A DNA stretch of 64,000 nt, from positions 1 through 64,000 of the forward strand of contig JAEEVL010000016.1 of NCBI GenBank assembly GCA_016290875.1, given 5' to 3'. Below the pieces are notes generated by a model, which did not search any database, was not told the origin of the DNA, and was given only the letters and a program-made list of their open reading frames with translations. The DNA is from Ruminococcus sp. (GTDB lineage: Bacteria > Bacillota > Clostridia > Oscillospirales > Ruminococcaceae). Of this stretch, positions 18,369 through 27,234 are shown piece after piece. Every line of letters starts with the position of its first letter. Position 1 is the stretch's first letter. A program made the position numbers and the translations under genes.

Positions 18369-18764
18369 TTAGAATATCAGCTTGGGGCTCTTGTCCTCGT
18401 TAAAGAGCATTGTAACATAGCTCTTCTCGCTTATGTTGTGCTTCTGAAGATCCTCGTTGGATACCTTTACATCAGCAGTGATTATCTTGTCTCTTAATGA
18501 CGGGAAATACTGATTATAGTACACAACTGTAAGAGCAGAATTCTTTTCGTTCTTTTTCTTGATCTCGTGTACATATCCTGCAACAGCTGCTCCGTTCGGA
18601 ATACCGTCAACAGGCTGCATGGGTGTTTCCATAAGATACTTCTTTACATCTTCTGAAAGCTGTTCTGCTATTGCCTCATCAGCAGCTCTCTGCTTAAAGC
18701 CAAGATAATATACAACTCCTATAAATGCGCCTACGATTGCACCTGCTATAACATATGTCAACAT
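18369..18764 (-). CDS. Small membrane-anchored protein of unknown function
   Basis: A 131-residue protein with a single N-terminal hydrophobic span (VIAGAIVGAFIGVVYYLGF). A charged helix (EAIAEQLSEDVKKYL) and a mixed alpha/beta tail follow. I do not recognise a family. It lies between hisG and hisD with 13- and 20-base gaps, so it belongs to the his transcript. The hydrophobic segment could be an uncleaved anchor, with the tail inside or outside. Confidence 0.7.
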   Translation of the reverse strand: MLTYVIAGAIVGAFIGVVYYLGFKQRAADEAIAEQLSEDVKKYLMETPMQPVDGIPNGAAVAGYVHEIKKKNEKNSALTVVYYNQYFPSLRDKIITADVKVSNEDLQKHNISEKSYVTMLFNEDKSPKLIF

Positions 18765-18777
18765 AATTATACCTCCA

Positions 18778-19407
18778 TTAAAGATTCTTTTCGATAAGCT
18801 CTACAAAATGCTCTATCTCTGCATGTCTGAGCTTCATGCTAACCATATTTACTATGAGACGTGCTGAGATAGGCGCAACGTCCTCTATTACTTCAAGACC
18901 GTTCTCTCTGAGTGTAGTTCCTGTCTCAACTATATCGACGATACCGTCAGCAAGTTCAAGGAGAGGGGCAAGCTCAACCGAGCCTTCAATCTTGATTATT
19001 TCTGTATCCATCCCCTTCTTCTCAAAGAAATGACGCGATACGTTCGGATACTTTGTAGCGATGGTCTTGATGCCGTATCCGCCGTAAAAATCGTACCCTT
19101 TCTTTGTTGCAAGAGCAAACTTGCAGCGTCCGAATCCGAGATCCACAAGTTCATAGAACCTGCCGTCCATTTCCATTATAGTGTCCTTGCCGACAACACC
19201 CATATCACAAACACCGTGTTCTACATATGTGATAACATCGTTAGCCTTTGCGAGAACTACTTCAAGATTAGCATCCGGAACAGGAAGAATGAGCTTTCTG
19301 CCCTTTTCGCGTACTGCTGTACAGTCGAAACCAAGCTTTTCAAGAAGTCCTACTGTATCTTTTTCAAGTCTGCCCTTTGTAAGAGCCATTCTGATAGGTC
19401 TGTCCAT
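18778..19407 (-). CDS. hisG: ATP phosphoribosyltransferase catalytic subunit HisG, short form
   Basis: A 209-residue short-form HisG, which lacks the C-terminal histidine-binding domain of the long form and needs HisZ for activity and feedback control. Recognisable are ALTKGRLEKDTVGLL, DMGVVGKDTI and the PRPP loop region IVDIVETGTTLRENGL. It catalyses the committed condensation of ATP with PRPP. The start shares one base with the hisZ stop, matching the need for equal amounts of both subunits. Confidence 0.97.
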   Translation of the reverse strand: MDRPIRMALTKGRLEKDTVGLLEKLGFDCTAVREKGRKLILPVPDANLEVVLAKANDVITYVEHGVCDMGVVGKDTIMEMDGRFYELVDLGFGRCKFALATKKGYDFYGGYGIKTIATKYPNVSRHFFEKKGMDTEIIKIEGSVELAPLLELADGIVDIVETGTTLRENGLEVIEDVAPISARLIVNMVSMKLRHAEIEHFVELIEKNL

Positions 19408-20597
19408 TACTCTTCCTCCCTGCTGCCGTCTACGACAACTACTTTTGCGATCTTACGCTCCATAGCGTACTCTCTGACAGAGTCGAGGTCGTCAAAAAGT
19501 GCATTTTCTACGATAATTCCCTGTGCACGGAGCTTTCCGGCTTCCTTGAAAGCCTCAGCCTCACAGCCTTTCTCAGCGTATACGATAACATCCGCAGAAG
19601 GTGTGTTCGGAAGCTCTCCGCTCTTTTCAATTACCTTAGCTATGCCATTTACATTTACTGCAAATCCGACAGCCGGTACATCGTAGCCGAATTCTGATAT
19701 GAGCTTGTCGTATCTTCCGCCTGAGATGACCTCTTCGCCGTGTCCCTGGAGATAGCCCTTGATTATGAGACCTGTGTAGTAGTCGGTCTTGTTTACGAGA
19801 CCAAGATCAACTGTTATCTCACCGTCTCCGCCGCATATCTCGGATGCGTCACGGTAGATAGCGCGAAGCTCGTCAAGCTGGCGTGTGATGTTCTCGTCAT
19901 GCATGAGCTCCTCAGCCTTTTCAAAGACTTCCTCACCGCCGAAGAGTGCCGGCAGCTTCTTGAGAGCGTCGATAACAGGACTGCTTCCAAGAGAATCAAG
20001 AAGATCATTGAGTGCCGGAAAGTTCTTTGTTTCGATGCGGCGGCGTATCTTCTCCTTGAAATGGTCTGATACATCAAGCTTGCTGACGAGTTCCCTGAAT
20101 ATGCCGATATGTCCTATCTCAAGTGAGAAAGGCATTTCCATAGCTTTGAGAGCGTCAACAGCTGTTGAGATAACTTCAAGGTCAGCTATTTTAAGGTCGG
20201 AACCGATAAGCTCAATACCTGCCTGTACTATCTCGTCGCTTCTGCCTTTGAGCGCAGGCTCTGTACGGTATACAGTCTGATCGTAGCAAAGCTTGAGCGG
20301 AAGGACTGCGTCCTTGAGACGAGTTGCAACTACTCTTGCGATAGGCATTGTGGAATCAGGACGCATAACGAGAAGTCTGCCCTTTGCGTCTGTGAGCTTA
20401 TAAAGATTCTCCTGTGGAAAATAGGGAGAATTAAGATTGAAAACGTCGAAGAATTCAAGACCGGGAGTTATCATCTCGCTGTAACCGCGGCTCTTGAAAA
20501 GTCCCATAAGCTTGTTTTCTATGTTTCGTCTTACTATGCACTCGCCGAAGAGCAGATCTTTCGTGCCTTCGGGAGTAATAAGATCATAATTTCGCAT
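19407..20597 (-). CDS. hisZ: ATP phosphoribosyltransferase regulatory subunit HisZ
   Basis: A 396-residue HisRS-paralog. It carries class II synthetase-like motifs (TPGLEFFDVF, LLVMRPDSTMPIARV, the ISGGRYDKLI segment) but lacks an anticodon-binding domain of full length. It assembles with short HisG and confers histidine inhibition. It is the first gene of the operon, with AGGAGG six bases before the ATG, about 120 bases downstream of the operator-covered promoter. Confidence 0.94.
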   Translation of the reverse strand: MRNYDLITPEGTKDLLFGECIVRRNIENKLMGLFKSRGYSEMITPGLEFFDVFNLNSPYFPQENLYKLTDAKGRLLVMRPDSTMPIARVVATRLKDAVLPLKLCYDQTVYRTEPALKGRSDEIVQAGIELIGSDLKIADLEVISTAVDALKAMEMPFSLEIGHIGIFRELVSKLDVSDHFKEKIRRRIETKNFPALNDLLDSLGSSPVIDALKKLPALFGGEEVFEKAEELMHDENITRQLDELRAIYRDASEICGGDGEITVDLGLVNKTDYYTGLIIKGYLQGHGEEVISGGRYDKLISEFGYDVPAVGFAVNVNGIAKVIEKSGELPNTPSADVIVYAEKGCEAEAFKEAGKLRAQGIIVENALFDDLDSVREYAMERKIAKVVVVDGSREEE

Positions 20598-20720
20598 AAA
20601 TAGCCTCCTGTATAATCAAATATGATCAATGGTTAATTCCATTTAATGTCAATGGCTGTTATCCTGTTTCTAATAATGTACTCCAAGATATTCACTTTAG
20701 TCTGCTAATGTGTTACTATG

Positions 20721-20754
20721 GTAATATGATAACATATTACTAAGGAGAAGTCAA
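20721..20754 (-). promoter_or_regulatory. his operon promoter with a palindromic operator over the -10
   Basis: On the minus strand TTGACT (20749-20754), a 17-base spacer and TATCAT (20726-20731). A perfect 20-bp palindrome GTAATATG-N4-CATATTAC (20721-20740) covers the -10 element and part of the spacer. A repressor bound there would block RNA polymerase. The site follows the polC stop directly. No T-box or His-rich leader peptide is visible in the 120-base leader. Confidence 0.8.
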
Positions 20755-20755
20755 G

Positions 20756-23700
20756 TTAAAACAGTGAAAGCTGTGCAGAATCGGGTAAATCACCAAAGGC
20801 ACCTATGCTTTTCAACATATCTATTGTTGTTTTTGACGCACCGCTCTGCTCCTGGAATTCTTCTACGGAAATGAATTTACCGTTCTGAGCCGTATCATAT
20901 ATGCTCTTTGCGGCGTTGAAACCGATTCCGCTGAGTGCTCCGAAAGGTATCCTCAGCTTGCCGTCTTCTACGACGTAATCCTTAGCCTGCGACTTATACA
21001 GGTCTACCGGCAGGAATTCATAGCCTCGCGACAGCATTTCATTCATTATAAGAAGTATATCGTAAAGGTCACTCTCCTTTTTGCTTCTGTCATTACCGAG
21101 TGCCTTGAGTTCCTCTATTCTTGCTCGCACTGCTCCCCTGCCCTTTACAGCAAGGTCCGCATCAAAATCTTCACCTCTGATAGAGAAGTATGTAGCGTAG
21201 TATTCGAGCGGTCTGTGGAGCTTGAACCATCCAAGCTTGATAGCAGCGATAACATATGCTGCGGCGTGAGCCTTCGGGAACATATACTTGATCTTCAGAC
21301 AACTTTCAATGTACCACTCAGGTACATTATGATCACGGAGCATCTGTATTATCTCCGGTGTGAACTGCTTGGGAGCCTTTCCCTTACGTGTCCACTCCAT
21401 TATCTGGAACGCCATTTTCGGCTCGACTCCCTTATACAGGAGATATGTCATGATACTGTCACGGGTTCCGATAACTTCTGAAATGGTACATACGCCCTGG
21501 TCGATGAGGTCCTTTGCGTTGCCCAGCCAAACGTCAGTACCGTGCGACAGTCCGGATATCTGAAGGAAGTCGCTGAACTTTGTCGGCTTAGCGTCAAGAA
21601 GCATCTGTATGGTGAAGCCTGTACCCATTTCAGGTATGCCGAGACTTCCGGTCTGACAGTATATATCCTCAGGAGTTACACCGAGAACGTCGCAGTTCGT
21701 ACACATACGGATAACGTCCGGATCAGATGTCGGAACGTCCTTTATCTTGATGCCTGTAAGATCCTCGAGGTGTTTGTAGAGCGTAGGAACTACATGTCCA
21801 AGCTCGTCAAGCTTGAGGATCGTATCATGCAGAGAGTTGAACGTGAAATGTGTAGTTATTATCTCTGAATCCGCCGTATCAGCCGGATGCTGAACAGGCG
21901 TAAAATCATAAACGTCATAATCAGACGGAACAACTACCATTCCGCCCGGATGCTGACCGGTCGTTCTCTTTATACCGGTACAGCCTGCTGCAAGACGGCT
22001 CATCTCACAGTTATTGAGAGTAACGCCGTTGTCTTCGCAGTATTTCTTAACATAGCCGTAGGCAGTCTTTTCTGCGACAACCGAAATAGTTCCGGCCTTG
22101 AATACGTTTGCCTTTCCGAAGAGCTTTTCCGTGTAGCGGTGAGCCCAGAACTGATATTCATCGGAGAAGTTAAGGTCTATATCAGGCGCTTTATCGCCGT
22201 CAAATCCAAGGAAGGTCTCGAACGGTATATCATGTCCCTCACGGTGCATATCTGTGCCGCAGTCCGGACAAGCCTTAGGCGGCAGATCGAATCCTGAACC
22301 ATACTTACCGTCCAGCAGGAACTCGCTGTGCTTGCACTTCGGGCAGACATAATGCGGCGGAAGAGGATTAACTTCCGAGATACCTGCCATAGAAGCTACG
22401 AAAGAAGAACCAACCGATCCTCGGGAACCAACAAGATAACCATTCTCAACTGAGTTCCACACGAGTTTCTGAGCAATAATGTAGAGCACCGAGAAACCGT
22501 GCTTGATGATGGATGAAAGCTCTCTGTCAAGGCGCTTGTCTACCAGTTCAGGTAGCGGATCGCCGTATATCTCATGTGCCTTGTCGTGAGTGATCTTTAC
22601 AAGTTCCTCCTCAGCACCTTCGATAGTGGGAGTAAAGGTTCCCTTTGGTATCGGACGGACAACTTCTATCATATCCGCTATTTTATTGGTGTTTGTTATT
22701 ACAACTTCCTTTGCCTTGTCTTCGCCGAGATAAGCAAATTCGCCCATCATTTCCTCAGTTGTGCGGAAATAGAGGGGTGCCTGGTTCTCGGCATCTTTGA
22801 AGCCCATTGTAGCAAGTATTATCTTACGGTAAACTGCGTCCTTCATATCAATGAAGTGAACGTCGCAGGTAGCGCACACAGGTATTCCAAGCTTGTCACC
22901 AAGTTCAACTATGTGTCTATTATAGTTACGGAGTTCCTCGTCGTCCTCCGCAACGCCCTCACGCACCATGAATTCGTTGTTCGCTATCGGCTGTATTTCA
23001 AGATAATCGTAGAATTTCGCCAGCTTTTCGACGTGCTCCTCAGGCTGTTTTTCGAGCATAGCCTGGAAGAGTTCTCCGGCTTCACAGGCGCTTCCGTAAA
23101 TGAGTCCCTCGCGATGCGCGATAAGGACAGATTTAGGTATAAGCGGCTTCTTATAGAAGTAATCAAGGTTGCTTAAAGATACAAGGCGGTAAAGATTCTT
23201 GAGTCCTGCCTGATTACGGACGAGAATGATATGGTGGTAGCTTTTCAGCTTCTTTACGTCGATCTCGCCGGCATTGCAGTTTATATCATCAAGCGTCTTT
23301 ATGCCTTTTTCATTGACGAGCCTGTTCACAAGCTCAATGTATATCTTGGCGAGCATGAGCGCATCGTCAGAAGCATGGTGGTGGTCAAACTTGCCGAGCT
23401 TCAGTGTCTTTGCGACCATATTCAGCTTATGACGTCCCATTTCAGGAAGCATTGCCTGACACATTACCAGCGTATCTATCCAGTTATAATCAAATGTGAT
23501 GTTCTGACGTTTGCATACCTCGTTGATGAACGTAGTATCAAAGTTGGCATTATGAGCCGCAAGAACAGGCTTCTCGCCGCAGAATTCCATGAACATCTCT
23601 ACAGCTTCCTTTTCGCCAGGTGCATCTTTTACATCATCATCGCTGATACCGGTGAGTTCTGTTATCTTCTCAGGAATGTGCTTGCCCGGATTGACCTTGG

Positions 23701-25081
23701 TATTGAAGCTGTCAACTACCTGCATATTCTTCAGCTTTACTGCGCCTATCTCCGTAAGGCGGTCTGAAGAATAGCTCAGTCCGGTAGTTTCAACGTCGAA
23801 AACTATTATCTCGTCATTGACGCTGCGGCTGTCGGGATTCTTAACAATGAGCGGACGGTCAAGGTCGTTCACTACATAGGCTTCCATACCGTAGATCACC
23901 TTGAAGTTCTTGGGCATATTGTACATACAGTCCGGGAACGCCTGAACGCATCCGTGGTCTGTGATAGCCATAGCCTGATGCCCCCATGCAGCAGCACGGT
24001 TGATAAGAGTAACCGGATCAGTTACAGCATCCATTGCTGACATATTCGTATGACAATGGAGCTCTACTCTCTTCTCGGGGTAGTTGTCCATTTTAGGTAT
24101 GCGCTTTACCTTTATCAGTGAACCCGGTGAAATAACTATATCACGGGCGTACTGGTCATAATCTATCTTTCCGTGTACAAGGAGAGCAGTGCCGTTCTTA
24201 ATTCCGGCAAGTCCCATATCCTCAATCTCCTTGTTCGTGCCGAATATCTTCACCTTCATCGAACCGCTGTAATCGGTTATATCAAAGGTCGCAACTGTCT
24301 TTTCGTTGCGGAGTTCCTTTATCTCAGATGCAAAAACATCTCCTACTACTACGAGCTTTTCACCGAGATGATGTACTGCTTCGTTTATAGAAATCGGCTT
24401 CTCACGGATCGCTCTGCCCTTGATTATTTCAGCAGATTCGGGATCAAAATCCGTATCAAGAGAGGTTTTGTCCATAACGGCTGTTGGGATCGCCGCCTGT
24501 CGTTCCTCTGCGATTATCTCGTCACGGCTCTTTTCAGGAATGAGCTGTGCGCTGTAATCAGGCATCTCATCTGCCATTTTTTCTATCATTTCATCGTAAT
24601 CAGCGGCAGTAACAGCTGTTTTGCCGTTAAGGGTGATATTGAACCTTATGCCGAACTGATTATATATGAGCTGTGAGAACCTACGGCGGAAATCCGCTCC
24701 CTCAAGCATTTCAAGACCACCGTGTGTAAGTCCGATATCTATGCTCACCTTGCCGATATTCACATCCGCACCGTCAAGAAATCCGTTCACGATCGGTACA
24801 TCACGCTTCATCAGCTTTATGAGTTCGTCGTAGTACTCACGCCCGAAAAGCTCCTTGGGGTAACGGCAGTTGAGTCTGACTTTTTCAACTCTTACTGCGG
24901 TCTCGACTGCCTTTTCAAACTCAAAAATGTCATCAGCAGGAACAAGAGACTCATACGCAGCAAAGAAGTTGATGTTATCGAGCTTCTCGGTGTATGTCAT
25001 CTTGTATATCTCGCCGCCCCTGACACTTTCAGGCAGTTCGGGTATCTGATCTTTCAGAAATTCAGCTATATTTATATTCAT
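20756..25081 (-). CDS. polC: DNA polymerase III alpha subunit, PolC type
   Basis: A 1441-residue replicative polymerase of low-GC Gram-positives. In order: an N-terminal domain, an OB fold near residues 225-320, a PHP domain (VELHCHTNMS), a DEDDh 3'-5' exonuclease inserted in it (FDVETTGLS, about residue 430), a Cys4 zinc segment (CPKCKHSE and CPDCGTDMH) and the polymerase core with PDIDLNFSDEYQ. The C-terminal helix-hairpin-helix ends in a beta-clamp-binding-like tail (QLSLF). It follows ispG by 2 bases at the end of the pyrH-polC block. Confidence 0.98.
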   Translation of the reverse strand: MNINIAEFLKDQIPELPESVRGGEIYKMTYTEKLDNINFFAAYESLVPADDIFEFEKAVETAVRVEKVRLNCRYPKELFGREYYDELIKLMKRDVPIVNGFLDGADVNIGKVSIDIGLTHGGLEMLEGADFRRRFSQLIYNQFGIRFNITLNGKTAVTAADYDEMIEKMADEMPDYSAQLIPEKSRDEIIAEERQAAIPTAVMDKTSLDTDFDPESAEIIKGRAIREKPISINEAVHHLGEKLVVVGDVFASEIKELRNEKTVATFDITDYSGSMKVKIFGTNKEIEDMGLAGIKNGTALLVHGKIDYDQYARDIVISPGSLIKVKRIPKMDNYPEKRVELHCHTNMSAMDAVTDPVTLINRAAAWGHQAMAITDHGCVQAFPDCMYNMPKNFKVIYGMEAYVVNDLDRPLIVKNPDSRSVNDEIIVFDVETTGLSYSSDRLTEIGAVKLKNMQVVDSFNTKVNPGKHIPEKITELTGISDDDVKDAPGEKEAVEMFMEFCGEKPVLAAHNANFDTTFINEVCKRQNITFDYNWIDTLVMCQAMLPEMGRHKLNMVAKTLKLGKFDHHHASDDALMLAKIYIELVNRLVNEKGIKTLDDINCNAGEIDVKKLKSYHHIILVRNQAGLKNLYRLVSLSNLDYFYKKPLIPKSVLIAHREGLIYGSACEAGELFQAMLEKQPEEHVEKLAKFYDYLEIQPIANNEFMVREGVAEDDEELRNYNRHIVELGDKLGIPVCATCDVHFIDMKDAVYRKIILATMGFKDAENQAPLYFRTTEEMMGEFAYLGEDKAKEVVITNTNKIADMIEVVRPIPKGTFTPTIEGAEEELVKITHDKAHEIYGDPLPELVDKRLDRELSSIIKHGFSVLYIIAQKLVWNSVENGYLVGSRGSVGSSFVASMAGISEVNPLPPHYVCPKCKHSEFLLDGKYGSGFDLPPKACPDCGTDMHREGHDIPFETFLGFDGDKAPDIDLNFSDEYQFWAHRYTEKLFGKANVFKAGTISVVAEKTAYGYVKKYCEDNGVTLNNCEMSRLAAGCTGIKRTTGQHPGGMVVVPSDYDVYDFTPVQHPADTADSEIITTHFTFNSLHDTILKLDELGHVVPTLYKHLEDLTGIKIKDVPTSDPDVIRMCTNCDVLGVTPEDIYCQTGSLGIPEMGTGFTIQMLLDAKPTKFSDFLQISGLSHGTDVWLGNAKDLIDQGVCTISEVIGTRDSIMTYLLYKGVEPKMAFQIMEWTRKGKAPKQFTPEIIQMLRDHNVPEWYIESCLKIKYMFPKAHAAAYVIAAIKLGWFKLHRPLEYYATYFSIRGEDFDADLAVKGRGAVRARIEELKALGNDRSKKESDLYDILLIMNEMLSRGYEFLPVDLYKSQAKDYVVEDGKLRIPFGALSGIGFNAAKSIYDTAQNGKFISVEEFQEQSGASKTTIDMLKSIGAFGDLPDSAQLSLF

Positions 25082-25083
25082 CC

Positions 25084-26121
25084 TCAGAGCTTGTCGACCT
25101 CTGCAAGCAGTTCGGTGACAATGTCCTCCTCCCTAACCTTTCGCTGGGTACCGTCCTTGCGGAAGATGACTGCACAGCCGTCGCCGCCTGCAATTCCGAT
25201 GTCAGCTTCCTTAGCTTCGCCGGGACCGTTTACAACGCACCCCATAACGGCTACTGTTATATCCTTGTCGAGATCCTTCAGAGCCGCTTCGACCTTTTTA
25301 GCAGTTCCGATAAGATCAATACGTGTACGTCCACAGGTGGGACATGATACAAAACGGACTCCGCCGCGTTTGCCGATACACCTGAGTATATCCTTTGCAG
25401 CCTCTATCTCCTTGACAGGATCGTCCGTAAGTGATACGCGGATAGTTTCTCCGATGCCGTCACAAAGAAGTGAACCTATTCCGACTGCTGACTTGATAAG
25501 CCCCATTCGCTCAGTACCGGCCTCCGTTACACCAAGATGCAGCGGATAGTAACACTTCTCGGCTGCAAGTCTGTACGAAGCTATCATGCGGTTAACGTCG
25601 GAGGATTTTATTGAAATAACTATATCGTCAAAGTCAAAACGCTCGAGCATAGCTGCGTGTCCCATTGCACTCTCCACGAGTGCTTCCGGTGTCGGAGAGC
25701 CGTACTTGGCAAGTATCTCCTTTTCGAGCGAACCTGAATTAACACCGATACGGATAGGTATATTTCGTGAACGGCAGGCATCTACGACCTGCTTAACCCT
25801 GTCCATGCCACCGATATTTCCGGGATTTATACGTATCTTGTCGATACCGGCAGCAGCCGCTTCGAGTGCAAGGCGGTAATCAAAATGTATGTCAGCTACG
25901 AGCGGGATTGACACAGCTTCTTTGATCGCCGGTATAAGTCTGACAGCATCCATATCCGGGATAGCCGCGCGGACTATCTCACAGCCTGCTTTTTCGAGCT
26001 CGACTGCCTGTCTCACGCTGCCCTCTATATCGTCCGAACGTACATTAAGCATCGACTGGATGTATATGTGTTTTCCGTCGAGGACGCAGTCCCCTACTCT
26101 GACGGGTTTAACGCTTCTCAT
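25084..26121 (-). CDS. ispG: 4-hydroxy-3-methylbut-2-enyl diphosphate synthase IspG
   Basis: A 345-residue Fe-S enzyme of the MEP isoprenoid pathway, reducing MEcPP to HMBPP. It has an N-terminal TIM barrel (PVRVGDCVLDG, LVADIHFDYRLAL, INPGNIG) and a C-terminal reductase-like domain with cluster cysteines in SCPTCGRTR and the GCVVNGPGE motif. Another MEP gene, dxr, is two genes upstream. The gene lies between rseP and polC on one transcript. Confidence 0.97.
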   Translation of the reverse strand: MRSVKPVRVGDCVLDGKHIYIQSMLNVRSDDIEGSVRQAVELEKAGCEIVRAAIPDMDAVRLIPAIKEAVSIPLVADIHFDYRLALEAAAAGIDKIRINPGNIGGMDRVKQVVDACRSRNIPIRIGVNSGSLEKEILAKYGSPTPEALVESAMGHAAMLERFDFDDIVISIKSSDVNRMIASYRLAAEKCYYPLHLGVTEAGTERMGLIKSAVGIGSLLCDGIGETIRVSLTDDPVKEIEAAKDILRCIGKRGGVRFVSCPTCGRTRIDLIGTAKKVEAALKDLDKDITVAVMGCVVNGPGEAKEADIGIAGGDGCAVIFRKDGTQRKVREEDIVTELLAEVDKL

Positions 26122-26153
26122 AATTTACCTCCTGTATCTGTCGTGAAATCAGG

Positions 26154-27209
26154 TCAGCCTGTGATAAGGCGTGCTATATCGTTGTATGTTGCTATCACCA
26201 TTATGCCGAGGAGCAGAGCCATACCGGCAAGGTGTACATAGCCCTCGTGCTCCGGCTTGACAGGTTTGCGGCGTACAAGCTCGATAAAGCAGAAGAGCAG
26301 ACGGCCGCCGTCGAGTCCGGGTATCGGAAGAAGATTGAATATTCCGACATTTATGCTGATAAGAGCCGACATATAGAACAGCTGGAGGAACGCATCCTGC
26401 TTGTTCTCGCTCTTTTCTGTTGCTTCGCTGATAGTAGTTACAACGCCGACAGGTCCTGAGACTTCTTCCTTCTCGACCTTTCCGGTAACAAGCTGTTTGA
26501 GTGACATTCCAACCATATGTCCCATAGACATAAATACTCCGCCGGAACACTTGGTTACGTTAAGAGGGTTCTTTCCTCTGTAAACAAGGCAGAAATCCAC
26601 ATGGTCGTTATCACGCTTATCAAGGAACTTAACATCTTCAAGCTCAACTTTCTTGCCGTCACGCTCAACTACAACGTCGTGAGTATGAGTTTTTGTTGTT
26701 GCAAAAATATAGCTCAGATCAAGATAACTGAAAATGTGTATACCGTCCACCTCAAGGAATTTATCACCGTATTCAAGACCTGTCTCATGGCTGGATGAAT
26801 AATAAGTAGTATTTCCGCTGTCATCCTTTTTGCCGTAAAATCCCTCAACAGTTCTTGTGGGAATAGAATCCATAGAACATACCATTCCGATGATCAGTAT
26901 GAAACCAAGAACAAAGTTCATAAGAGGTCCGGCAAAGAGGACCAGCATTCTCTTCCAGAGCTTTGCGTTGCGGAAACCGCGCGGATCATCTGACGAATTG
27001 TCCTCGTCCTGCATAGCGCAGTAGCCGCCTATCGGAAGAAGTCGGAGTGAATACTTTGTCTCGCCTTTTTTTGTCTGAAGGAGCTTTGGTCCCATTCCGA
27101 CCGAGAACTCCAGTACCTTTATGCCGCTGAGCTTGGCACAGATAAAATGTCCGAATTCGTGTACAGTTACGATCAGTCCAAAAACTAATAATGCAATTAT
27201 TATACCCAT
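26154..27209 (-). CDS. rseP: RseP-like site-2 zinc metalloprotease (M50)
   Basis: A 351-residue intramembrane protease with the zinc motif HEFGH (residues 18-22) in the first membrane span. A central PDZ-like region (GDKFLEVDGIHI) and the second active-site motif NLLPIPGLDGGRL in the C-terminal spans follow. The family cleaves membrane-embedded substrates such as anti-sigma factors or signal-peptide remnants. It lies between dxr and ispG, the usual place in Clostridia. Confidence 0.95.
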   Translation of the reverse strand: MGIIIALLVFGLIVTVHEFGHFICAKLSGIKVLEFSVGMGPKLLQTKKGETKYSLRLLPIGGYCAMQDEDNSSDDPRGFRNAKLWKRMLVLFAGPLMNFVLGFILIIGMVCSMDSIPTRTVEGFYGKKDDSGNTTYYSSSHETGLEYGDKFLEVDGIHIFSYLDLSYIFATTKTHTHDVVVERDGKKVELEDVKFLDKRDNDHVDFCLVYRGKNPLNVTKCSGGVFMSMGHMVGMSLKQLVTGKVEKEEVSGPVGVVTTISEATEKSENKQDAFLQLFYMSALISINVGIFNLLPIPGLDGGRLLFCFIELVRRKPVKPEHEGYVHLAGMALLLGIMVIATYNDIARLITG

Positions 27210-27234
27210 TGGTTCTATCCTTTCTATCCGGAAC

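Noticed and set aside
20598..20720. Histidine T-box or leader-peptide attenuator before hisZ
   Set aside because: No specifier loop, no T-box TGG sequence, no His codon run and no terminator hairpin is visible.
22574..23767. Long open frames antisense to polC
   Set aside because: They are shadows of the PolC reading frame; composition is Cys/Tyr/Phe-rich noise and no start signal is present.
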